Below the pieces are notes generated by a model, which searched no databases, was not told where the DNA came from, and saw only the letters and a program-made list of their open reading frames with translations. A stretch of DNA of 64,000 bases from CAVQWT01 sp963810815 (GTDB lineage: Bacteria > Pseudomonadota > Gammaproteobacteria > Burkholderiales > Casimicrobiaceae): positions 1-64,000 of the forward strand of contig CAWEPB010000007.1 in NCBI GenBank assembly GCA_963810815.1, read 5' to 3'. Positions 26,310 through 35,607 of this stretch are shown in pieces. Each line of letters starts with the position of its first letter. The stretch's first letter is position 1. The position numbers were made by a program, and so were the translations under genes.

Positions 26310-27326
26310 ATGATTCCAATATCAATGCGGGGATGGGCTGGAGCGCTCTTCGCGCTCGCCGGTCCGCGCACGCTGTTCGTCCTGCTGCTCCTGACCGCGG
26401 TGCCTGCGAGTGCCGCTTCGATGAAGCTGGCGTGGGATCCGGTCGTCGGTGTTCCGATTGCCGGCTACAAGGTGCACTACGGGTCGGCCTCCGGCGAATA
26501 CACGACGACAGTCAACGTCGGCAACGTCACGACCTACACCGTTACCAACCTCGTCAATGGCGCCCCTTACCACTTCGCCGTCACCGCCTACAATGCGGCC
26601 GGCCAGGAAAGCGGTTATTCGAACGACGTCGGTTCGCCGGATGTCGCGCTTTACCGGAAGCTGGTTCCGGGGGCCGGGACGGGACTCTACAGTTACCTGC
26701 TCGACTACGACTTCGATCACGTCGTCGATGCGAAGACGCGATTCGGAACGGCGGGCGACGTGCCGCTCATGGGCTACATCAGCCCCGGCGGCAAGTCGAG
26801 CCTGATCGTCTACCGGAACGGCGCGTGGTACATCGACACGAATCGCGACGGCACCTCCGACGCAGCAGTCAGCTTCGGTGGTCTGGCCGGCGACATCCCG
26901 CTGACGGCCAACTTCTCCGGTGCCGGTGGCCTCGACGACCTGGTCATCTACCGCAGCGGAAGCTGGTACGTCGACCGGGGGCTCAACGGCGTGGTGGACC
27001 TGATCTACCGCTTCGGAGGCGTTGCCGGCGACGTGCCGCTGGCGGCCGACGTCAACGGGGACGGCATCGCCGACCTCGCGATCTACCGCAAAGGCATCTG
27101 GTACATCGACACCAACCGGGACGGTAACGCCGATCTCGTGGTCAGCTTCGGTGGCGTGACCGGCGACGTTCCGCTGCTGTTCGATTGGGACAACGACGGC
27201 AAGGCCGATCTCTGCATCTACCGCAACGGGATGTGGTACATCAGCACCAACCGCGACGGCGTGGCCAATTCGACCTTCGGCTACGGTGCGGCCGGTGACG
27301 TGCCGGTGGTGGGCAGGTTCCGCTGA
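26310..27326 (+). CDS. secreted FN3 and beta-propeller-like repeat protein
   Basis: 338 aa from ATG 26310, preceded by GCGGAGAT. A signal peptide (hydrophobic LFVLLLLTAVPASAAS) is followed by a fibronectin type III domain (residues about 42-120: MKLAWDPVVGVPIAGYKVHYG, VTAYNAAGQESGYSNDV). The rest is five or so repeats of about 40 residues with the pattern GDVPL, a D-N-D-G calcium-type loop, DL-IYR, and WY-DTNRDG, as in FG-GAP/VCBS propellers. Its function is unknown; such proteins are surface or matrix components. It is a paralogue of the gene at 27.9 kb but lacks PKD domains and the riboswitch. Confidence 0.8.
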   Translation: MIPISMRGWAGALFALAGPRTLFVLLLLTAVPASAASMKLAWDPVVGVPIAGYKVHYGSASGEYTTTVNVGNVTTYTVTNLVNGAPYHFAVTAYNAAGQESGYSNDVGSPDVALYRKLVPGAGTGLYSYLLDYDFDHVVDAKTRFGTAGDVPLMGYISPGGKSSLIVYRNGAWYIDTNRDGTSDAAVSFGGLAGDIPLTANFSGAGGLDDLVIYRSGSWYVDRGLNGVVDLIYRFGGVAGDVPLAADVNGDGIADLAIYRKGIWYIDTNRDGNADLVVSFGGVTGDVPLLFDWDNDGKADLCIYRNGMWYISTNRDGVANSTFGYGAAGDVPVVGRFR

Positions 27327-27415
27327 CCCGGGACCGGCTGCCTTCGGGTGAGGGCGGCCTCAGCCAAGCGGGTCCTCCCCGCGCCGCGTAGTTCATCTTC
27401 CCCGCGACTTCGAAC

Positions 27416-27445
27416 GGCCCGCCGCTCATCCGGCGGGCCTTCCTG
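27416..27445 (+). terminator. Rho-independent-type terminator after the first FN3 gene
   Basis: A perfect 9-bp stem, GGCCCGCCG with CGGCGGGCC around a CTCATC loop, followed by TTCCT. It lies 90 bases after the stop. The T tract is weak. Confidence 0.6.
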
Positions 27446-27614
27446 AACTGCCTCAACGCACGTCGATGGCGTGGTGCGGGGATTCCTTCCCGAATCATTC
27501 CAGCGGCTCGGCATGGCGGCGCACCAACTCGGTGCATCCGTCAGGGATCCCGATGGCGCGACCTTCGGTCCACGTCTCCCGACGCAAGAAAACACAATGA
27601 TTCGGCAACGCCCC

Positions 27615-27643
27615 TTGCTATGCCCATGGCATAGTTCTATGCT
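27615..27643 (+). promoter_or_regulatory. possible promoter for the riboswitch-controlled gene
   Basis: TTGCTA, 17 bases, TATGCT, in an A+T-rich island. The spacer contains TATGCCCATGGCATA, a dyad with a 3-base loop that could be an operator. The start would be about 125 bases before the riboswitch aptamer. Confidence 0.4.
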
Positions 27644-27775
27644 ATTGTCATTGCCGCGGATCGTGCGCGGTGAGTCGATTGACGGCGTGGTTCGCGGTAC
27701 CTGCGGCACGTCGAAGAACGTCGATCTGACGGAGCGCCGGAACAGCTGACCCCAGAGATTCATTTCCAATTTTGA

Positions 27776-27858
27776 AAAAGGCAAACCGCTCGAAAGGGCG
27801 GGACGCAAAGCCATGGGCCTAAATCCCGAACGGGACAAGGCAGCCAGGTTGCCAAGAC
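27776..27858 (+). promoter_or_regulatory. cyclic di-GMP-I riboswitch (GEMM-I)
   Basis: The aptamer has the conserved GEMM-I elements in order: AAAGGCAAACC, a stem capped by a GAAA tetraloop (CCGCTC-GAAA-GGGCGG), GGACGCAAAGCC, GGGCCTAAA, a second stem-loop, and CAGCCAGGTTGCC, which provides the tetraloop receptor. This class binds cyclic di-GMP. It sits 37 bases before the start codon of the FN3-PKD gene and is followed by a hairpin over the ribosome site. Confidence 0.93.
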
Positions 27859-27867
27859 TGGGCCTCG

Positions 27868-27895
27868 TGCCTCTTGGAACTTTTTCGAGGAGGCA
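27868..27895 (+). promoter_or_regulatory. expression-platform hairpin masking the ribosome site
   Basis: TGCCTC (27868-27873) is complementary to GAGGCA (27890-27895), which includes part of the AGGAGG ribosome site and the A of the start codon. CCTC can also pair with GAGG at 27887-27890. The arrangement suggests control of translation initiation by the aptamer. Confidence 0.65.
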
Positions 27896-29932
27896 TGGTG
27901 GCGAAATTTGTGTCGTGTTTCGGATCGAGCGCTGCGCTGGCATGGGTCAGGCGCGGCATCCTGGCCGCATTGCTCACGCTGTTGGCGCTGCCGGCGTTTG
28001 CCGGCACCGTGACCCTGGCGTGGGATCCGGTGACGACCGTCCCGGTGACGGGCTACAAGCTTCACTACGGAACGGTTCCGGGCAGCTACCCGACCAAGAT
28101 CGACGTCGGCAACGCGACCTCGTACACGGTTCCCAATCTGACGGATGGCGCGACGTATTACTTCGCGGTCACCGTCTACGATGCGGCGCTCAACGAGAGT
28201 GGCTATTCCAACGAAGTGACCTTCGCCGTGCCGGCGGTCGCGCCGGTGGCGCAGTTCAGCGCCGCCACCACGTCCGGCGTCGCGCCGTTGACGGTGAACT
28301 TCACCAGCACCTCGACCGGCAGCATCACCAGCTACGCCTGGACCTTCGGCGACGGCACCACCAGCACCGTGCAGAATCCGAGCAAGGTCTACTCGGCGGC
28401 GGGCACCTACACGGTGAGCCTGAAGGTGACCGGTCCGGGCGGCAGTAACACGCAGACGCGCACCGGTTACATCACCGTCAGCGCAACCCCGGCGCCGGTG
28501 GCGCAGTTCAGCGCCGCCACCACGACCGGCGTCGCGCCGCTGACGGTGAACTTCACCAGCACCTCGACCGGCAGCATCACCAGCTACGCCTGGACCTTCG
28601 GCGACGGCACCACCAGCACCGTGCAGAACCCGAGCAAGGTCTACTCGACGGCGGGGACCTACACCGTCAGCCTGAAGGTGACCGGTCCCGGCGGCAGCAA
28701 CACCCAGACGCGCACCGGGTACATCACCGTCAGCGCAACCCCGGCGCCGGTGGCGCAGTTCAGCGCCGCCACCACGTCCGGCGTCGCGCCGCTTGACGGT
28801 GAACTTCACCAGCACCTCGACCGGCAGCATCACCAGCTACGCCTGGACCTTCGGCGACGGCACCACCAGCACCGTGCAGAACCCGAGCAAGGTCTACTCG
28901 ACGGCGGGGACCTACACCGTCAGCCTCAAGGTGACCGGTCCCGGTGGCAGCAACACCCGGACGCGCACCGGGTACATCACCGTCAGCGCAACCCCGGCGC
29001 CGGTGGCGCAGTTCAGCGCCGCCACCACGACCGGCGTCGCGCCGCTGACGGTGAACTTCACCAGCACCTCGACCGGCAGCATCACCAGCTACGCCTGGAC
29101 CTTCGGCGACGGCACCACCAGCACCATGCAGAACCCGAGCAAGGTCTACTCGACGGCGGGGACCTACACCGTCAGTCTCAAGGTGACCGGCCCCGGTGGC
29201 AGCAACACGCAGACCCGGACGAACTACGTCAACGTCGCGTCGATTCCCGATGCCGGCGTGTACCGGAAGCAGGCGCCGCCCGGCGGCGTTTCGTACCGCT
29301 ACCTGCTCGATTTCAACTTCGACCAGAAGGCCGACGCAAAGACGGCCTACGGCATGGCGGGCGACGTACCGCTCGTGGGCTACATCAGCCCGGGAGGGAA
29401 GTCGAGCTTCATCGTTTACCGCAATGGCGTCTGGTACGTCGATACGAACCGCGATGGAGCCGCCGACACCGTCGTCGCATTCGGCGGCATGGCGGGCGAT
29501 GTGCCGCTGACCGCGAACTTCTCCGGCCCCGGTGCGCTGGACGACCTCGTGATCTACCGTGCCGGCACCTGGTACGTGGACCGGGGCCTCAACGGCGTCG
29601 CCGATCAGGTCTATCGTTTCGGCGGCGCGGCGGGCGACGTGCCGGTGGCGGGAGACGTGAACGGGGACGGCATCGCCGACCTCGCGATCTACCGCAGCGG
29701 CCGGTGGTACGTCGACCTCAATCGCGACGGTGTCGTCGACCAGACCCTGGTCTTCGGCGGCGTTGCCGGCGACGTCCCGCTGCTGTTCGACTGGGATGGC
29801 GACGGGAAGGCGGACCTCTGCATCTACCGCGCCGGCATGTGGTACGTCAGCACCAAGCGCGATGGCGTGGCGCAGGTTGTCTTCGGCTACGGCGCGACGG
29901 GCGACGTGCCGCTGCTGGGCCGGTTCCACTGA
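27895..29932 (+). CDS. secreted FN3-PKD(x4)-beta-propeller protein (apparent frameshift)
   Basis: About 678 aa when one extra T is removed. Order: signal peptide (GILAALLTLLALPAFAG), FN3 domain (VTLAWDPVTTVPVTGYKLHYG to SGYSNEV), four PKD domains (each with SYAWTFGDGTTST and AGTYTVSLKVTGPGGS), then five or so propeller-type repeats (GDVPL, DGIADLAIYR, WYVDLNRDG). The PKD units repeat every 252 bp (28240, 28492, 28744), but the next starts at 28997, one base late: GCTTGACGG at 28791 replaces GCTGACGG. Downstream the frame continues to 29932. ATG 27895 is used because the riboswitch hairpin ends there. A surface or matrix protein under c-di-GMP control is the best inference. Confidence 0.85.
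28240..29248 (+). repeat. four tandem 252-bp PKD-encoding repeats
   Basis: Units begin at 28240, 28492, 28744 and 28997. They differ by scattered single bases only, which points to recent tandem duplication or gene conversion. The third unit is 253 bp because of an extra T at 28793/28794. Confidence 0.92.
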
Positions 29933-30245
29933 ATCGTAGCGGCGCCCCGTCGTTCGGGGAGCCAGCCGGCGTACCCGGTGCAGCGACGCGGTCCGCGGCG
30001 TGTTGCGCCGATGGGCACAGGGAAGGGGCGTCGGCCTATTGCCCCGTGCGGGGCTTTGACAGTCCCCCGGTGCGGGACTATGACATTCCCCCCGGTGCGG
30101 GGCTTTGAAAGCCCCCGGTGCGGGACTTTGACAGTCCCGGCAGACCGGCGGGTAGGATCGCGTGGATTTCCAGGTGGCCGCTCGGGCATCGTATCCGGGC
30201 GAAGCCGGCTTGCCCACCGTACGCGTCTGCACCCAAGGGGATTAC
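29933..30245. other. intergenic region with hairpins
   Basis: About 310 bases. A GC-rich hairpin follows the PKD gene stop (29941-29963, CCCCG with CGGGG). Then comes an array of four short hairpins (30042-30139), after which AAGGGG provides a ribosome site for the next gene. Confidence 0.55.
30042..30139 (+). repeat. array of four ~24-bp hairpin repeats
   Basis: GTGCGGG recurs at 30046, 30070, 30095 and 30118. Each unit is a small dyad: GGGGCT-TTGAC-AGTCCC, GGGACTATGACATTCCC, GGGGCTTTGAAAGCCCC and GGGACTTTGACAGTCCC. Paired positions change together between units 3 and 4 (GGGGCT/AGCCCC against GGGACT/AGTCCC). Confidence 0.8.
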
Positions 30246-30884
30246 ATGCATACCCGCTCGCTCGTCGCCGTGGCACTCGCCGCGTTCGGAATGGTCGCGG
30301 CCCCCGCCGCGCTCGCGCAATCGTCCGGCTCATCCGGTGCCAGCGGCGCCCCGGGGATCGCGCCCAATTCGCTGGTCAATCCTTCGATCGAGATCACCGG
30401 CTTCAGCGGAACGCCGCCCAATTTGTGCGCAACCCCGATCGGATCGCACTCGATCACCACGCTGTGGACGAGCAGCCTCCCCGCCGACTCCGATTCCGAC
30501 TCGTTCGACGTGATGGTGCCGGGCTTTGGCGACGTCTCCGCATACGTCGAGAGCAACGTCGGCTATGGGTCGCCGGCCACCAACGTCGCGGCGACCTACG
30601 GCGTCAACCAGTCGATGCTCTCGACGTCGTACACGGTCGCGGCCAACACGACGATCACCTACCGGATCACGACCTACCCGAACAACACGCGCACCGGTCC
30701 GGGCTCGTTCGTTTCCGAGATGGACTTCAACTGCACGACCGGTGCGGTGCTCGCGCGGCGCAACTTCGTGCCCACCGCGGCGGTGGCGGCGCAGGTGCCG
30801 GTGGGTGGGCCGCTGGTCGGCGGCGCGCTGGTGCTGGCGCTGGCCGGCCTGGGCATGGCGGTGCTGCGCCGCCGGCGCGCCTGA
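30246..30884 (+). CDS. exported protein with C-terminal helix and arginine tail
   Basis: 212 aa. The N-terminal signal peptide ends near PAALAQS (residue 25). The middle is Ser/Thr-rich beta-type sequence with two cysteines (LCATP, FNCTTG). The C-terminus is VPVGGPLVGGALVLALAGLGMAV followed by LRRRRA: a short motif, one helix and an arginine cluster, the layout of PEP-CTERM or IPTL-CTERM sorting signals, though the motif itself matches neither exactly. I do not recognise the family. It is followed by a good terminator and so appears to be a single-gene unit after the hairpin array. Confidence 0.7.
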   Translation: MHTRSLVAVALAAFGMVAAPAALAQSSGSSGASGAPGIAPNSLVNPSIEITGFSGTPPNLCATPIGSHSITTLWTSSLPADSDSDSFDVMVPGFGDVSAYVESNVGYGSPATNVAATYGVNQSMLSTSYTVAANTTITYRITTYPNNTRTGPGSFVSEMDFNCTTGAVLARRNFVPTAAVAAQVPVGGPLVGGALVLALAGLGMAVLRRRRA

Positions 30885-30908
30885 TCCGCCAGGCCGTCGG
30901 TCGCGACG

Positions 30909-30940
30909 ACGGGCGCCCAACCGGCGCCCGTTGGTCTTTC
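30909..30940 (+). terminator. Rho-independent-type terminator
   Basis: A perfect 9-bp stem, ACGGGCGCC with GGCGCCCGT around CAACC, then TGGTCTTTCT. It begins 25 bases after the stop of the exported protein gene and ends about 60 bases before recQ. Confidence 0.65.
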
Positions 30941-31002
30941 TGCGCGCGCGCGGCGTTCGACGGCCGTTCGATCGCCCACGCCCCAGCTTGCACCCGCCGC
31001 CG

Positions 31003-32834
<1,832 letters not shown>

Positions 32835-32838
<4 letters not shown>

Positions 32839-32848
32839 CGGGGATCAA
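32835..32848 (+). promoter_or_regulatory. FNR/Anr-type box upstream of narX
   Basis: TTGACGGGGATCAA matches TTGAT-N4-ATCAA at 9 of 10 positions. It overlaps the recQ stop codon and lies 74 bases before the narX ATG; the class II start would be near 32883. It suggests induction of the nitrate sensor under low oxygen. Confidence 0.65.
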
Positions 32849-32921
32849 CCCCGTTGACCCGCCGAATGCGGCATTCTGTCTCACGGCCCGCCGCTCGCCC
32901 CCCGCGGTCCGTTCTACCGCC

Positions 32922-34847
32922 ATGCCTCCCGCCATCCGCCCGCCCCAGAAACTCTCGGCCAAGCTGGTCGGCATCCAGGTCGTATTCCTCGCGGTCGCGC
33001 TGATCTCGATCGGCCTCACGCTGGTCGTGTCCTGGCGGCTCGAGGGCAGCGCCGCGGCGATCAACGACGCGGGCAGCCTGCGAATGCGGACGTACCGGCT
33101 CGCGTATCTCACCGAGGAACTCGCGCGCACCTCGGCGTCCACGGCGAACGGACCGTCGATTGCCAGCGACATTGCGGCCTTCGAGGAAGTCGTGGCGACC
33201 CTGCGCCACGGCGATCCGGGCCGGCCGCTGTTCGTGCCCAAGACCGACGCGATCGCCGCGCAGTTCGCCGTGTTCGACCGCGAATGGGCGGTGCTGAAGC
33301 CGGCGCTGGAACGCGCTGCGGCCGGCGACCCGAAGGCGCTTTCCCGCCCGGGCATCGAGCGCTTCGTCGGGGAGGTCAACGCCTTCGTCGCGACGCTCGA
33401 GCAGGACATCACGCGGACGACGGCGCTGCTGCGCACGATCCAGCTCGCGCTGGTCGCGCTGGCCATCGTCGGCGCGGTGGCGCTGATCTACCTGTCGTTC
33501 CTGTTCATCATCCGGCCGGTGCACCAGATCGAGGACGGCTTGCGGAGGATGGGCGAGGGGGATTTCTCCGCCCGGGTTCCGGTCGAGTCGAAGGACGAGT
33601 TCGGCGCGCTGGCCGAGGGATTCAATCACATGGCGGCGCATCTGGAGGAGTCGTACCGGCTGCTCGAAGGCCGCGTCGCCGAGAAGACGCGCTCGCTCGC
33701 GGCGCAGAACGCGCGGCTGGCCACGCTGTACGACATGACCGCCTTCCTCAACGCGCCGAACACGCAGGAGGAGCTGTGTCGCGGCTTCCTGCGGCGGCTG
33801 CTCGTGACGACCGGTGCGGCGGCCGGCGCCGTGCGGCTGGTGTCGCGCGACGGCGAGACGCTGCACCTGTTCGTCGAGGAAGGCCTGCCGGCGAGCTTCG
33901 CCGCCAGGGAACACTGCCTGCAGCGCGGCGAGTGCGCGTGCGGCGAGGCCGCCGCCAAGGGGGCGGGAATCGTCCATGTCCTCGGCGGCAAGCGCAATCC
34001 GATCACGATGACGCTGCCGCACTGCCGCGAGGCGGGATTCGCGCTGGTTTCGGCGTATCCGATCGCCGCGCAGCAACAGGTGCTGGGCGTCTACAACCTG
34101 TTCCATCGCGAGCTGCGCGAAATCGGCAGCGAGGAGCGGCACATGCTCGACAGCCTCGGCCAGCACCTCGGCGTGGCCATCGAGAGCCTGCGCCTCGTTT
34201 CCAGCGAGCGCGAACTGGCGATCGCCGGCGAGCGCAACCTGCTCGCGCAGGAGCTGCACGATTCGATCGCGCAGGCGCTCGCCTTCCTGAACCTGCAGGT
34301 CCAGATGCTGCGCAAGGCGCTCACGGCGAAGGAGGCCGACGAGGCGGCGCGCGTGCTCGAGGAAATCCAGGCGGGCGTGCAGGAGTCCTACGCCGACGTC
34401 CGCGAGCTGCTGGTGCATTTCCGCACGCGGACCGGCGAGGGCGACGTCGAGCACGGCATTCGCACGATGCTCGCCAAGTTCCAGCACCAGACCGGGATCC
34501 AGGCGGATCTCTCCGCCAGCGGGTCGACGGTGCCGCTCGCGCCCGACACCCAGCTGCAGGCGATGCACATCCTGCAGGAGGCGCTGTCCAACGTCCGCAA
34601 GCACGCCGGCGCGTCGCGCGTCGACGTGGAGCTGGTACGCGGTCCCGGCTACCGGTTCGTCGTCCGTGACGACGGTCGCGGATTCGACCAGGCGGCCTCG
34701 CCGACGGACACCGCGGACCACGTGGGTCTGCGCATCATGCGCGAGCGAGCCGAGCGGATCGGCGGCGAGGTGCACGTGCGCTCCCAGCCGGGAGGCGGAA
34801 CGGAGGTCGTGCTGACGCTGCCGGTGGCACAGCGCGAGGCGGCCTGA
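32922..34847 (+). CDS. narX: nitrate/nitrite sensor histidine kinase
   Basis: 641 aa. Senses periplasmic nitrate/nitrite and phosphorylates NarL. The first helix (residues 17-38) is followed by the P-box INDAGSLRMRTYRLA (47-61), the ligand site of NarX/NarQ. A second helix (VALAIVGAVALIYLSFLFII), a HAMP domain and a signalling linker come next. A GAF-like central region contains a cysteine cluster (HCLQRGECACG), as in NarX. The HisKA_3 box ERNLLAQELHDSIAQAL puts the phosphoacceptor at H446, and the ATPase domain ends the protein (DDGRGF, GGGTEVVLTL). narL follows after 4 bases. Confidence 0.92.
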   Translation: MPPAIRPPQKLSAKLVGIQVVFLAVALISIGLTLVVSWRLEGSAAAINDAGSLRMRTYRLAYLTEELARTSASTANGPSIASDIAAFEEVVATLRHGDPGRPLFVPKTDAIAAQFAVFDREWAVLKPALERAAAGDPKALSRPGIERFVGEVNAFVATLEQDITRTTALLRTIQLALVALAIVGAVALIYLSFLFIIRPVHQIEDGLRRMGEGDFSARVPVESKDEFGALAEGFNHMAAHLEESYRLLEGRVAEKTRSLAAQNARLATLYDMTAFLNAPNTQEELCRGFLRRLLVTTGAAAGAVRLVSRDGETLHLFVEEGLPASFAAREHCLQRGECACGEAAAKGAGIVHVLGGKRNPITMTLPHCREAGFALVSAYPIAAQQQVLGVYNLFHRELREIGSEERHMLDSLGQHLGVAIESLRLVSSERELAIAGERNLLAQELHDSIAQALAFLNLQVQMLRKALTAKEADEAARVLEEIQAGVQESYADVRELLVHFRTRTGEGDVEHGIRTMLAKFQHQTGIQADLSASGSTVPLAPDTQLQAMHILQEALSNVRKHAGASRVDVELVRGPGYRFVVRDDGRGFDQAASPTDTADHVGLRIMRERAERIGGEVHVRSQPGGGTEVVLTLPVAQREAA

Positions 34848-34851
34848 CGCG

Positions 34852-35547
34852 ATGACCGCTGCCAGCCCGCCACCCGAAACGTCGCCTGTACCCGCAGGCG
34901 CCGACCGCCGCATCCGGATCGTCGTCGTCGACGACCACACGCTGTTCCGCCGCGGCATCACCGCTTTGCTGGCCCGAGTGCCGGACTTCGACGTCGTCGG
35001 CGAGGCAGCCGACGGCTTCGAGGGGATCCGGGTCGTCGCGTCGGCGCGACCCGACGTGGCATTGCTCGACCTGCACATGCCCGGCATCACCGGCGTCGAG
35101 GCGACCAAGGCGATCCTGAAGGAAGCGCCGGGCGCGCACGTCGTCATGCTGACGGTGTCCGAGGAGCCGGAGGACCTGATGGCCTGCCTGCGCGCCGGCG
35201 CGCTGGGCTACCTGCTCAAGAACATCGACAGCGATTTCCTCGTCGACTCGATCCGCAGGGCGGCCGACGGCGACTCGGTGATGTCGCCGGAGATGACGTC
35301 CAAGCTGCTGCGGCAGGTGCGCGCGGGCAGCACCGCGGCGGCCCAGCCGGCGCTGTCTCCGCGCGAACGCGAGATCCTGGTCTTCCTCGCCCGGGGGGGC
35401 AGCAACAAGGAAATCGCGCGCGAACTCGACGTCGCCGAGAGCACGGTCAAGATCCACGTCCAGCACATCCTGCGCAAGCTGGAGCTGACGAGCCGCGTCC
35501 AGGCCGCCGTCTGGGCGGTCGAGCACGGCCTCGCCGCCAAGCCCTGA
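34852..35547 (+). CDS. narL: nitrate/nitrite response regulator NarL
   Basis: 231 aa. A receiver domain with D27/D28 and phosphoacceptor D73 (LLDLHMPG), and the lysine of GYLLKNI. After a short linker, a LuxR-type helix-turn-helix is seen: LSPREREILVFLARGGSNKEIA, ESTVKIHVQHILRKL. It is the output partner of NarX encoded immediately upstream and most likely regulates the nar and narK genes that follow. The N-terminus has a 20-residue Pro/Ala-rich extension before the receiver. It converges on the narK fusion gene. Confidence 0.93.
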   Translation: MTAASPPPETSPVPAGADRRIRIVVVDDHTLFRRGITALLARVPDFDVVGEAADGFEGIRVVASARPDVALLDLHMPGITGVEATKAILKEAPGAHVVMLTVSEEPEDLMACLRAGALGYLLKNIDSDFLVDSIRRAADGDSVMSPEMTSKLLRQVRAGSTAAAQPALSPREREILVFLARGGSNKEIARELDVAESTVKIHVQHILRKLELTSRVQAAVWAVEHGLAAKP

Positions 35548-35556
35548 CTGCCTGTC

Positions 35557-35592
35557 CCGCGGCGTGGCCGGCGTGTCGCCCGGGCGCCGCGG
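35557..35592. terminator. GC-rich hairpin between convergent narL and narK fusion
   Basis: CCGCGGCG and CGCCGCGG form an 8-bp stem with a 20-base loop in the 60-base convergent spacer. No T run is present on either side, so its role as a bidirectional terminator is uncertain. Confidence 0.3.
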
Positions 35593-35607
35593 CTCAATCC
35601 GGCGCGA

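Larger units (their letters stand above)
27327..27774. other. intergenic region between the two FN3 proteins
   Basis: About 450 bases with a Rho-independent-like hairpin (27416-27439) near its left end and an A+T-rich patch (27610-27660) carrying a possible promoter. The short open frame at 27471-27749 has no ribosome site and no recognisable product. Confidence 0.5.

Noticed and set aside
28740..28800. programmed frameshifting in the PKD gene
   Set aside because: No slippery heptamer or downstream pseudoknot is apparent, and the three other breaks show the same extra-T pattern.
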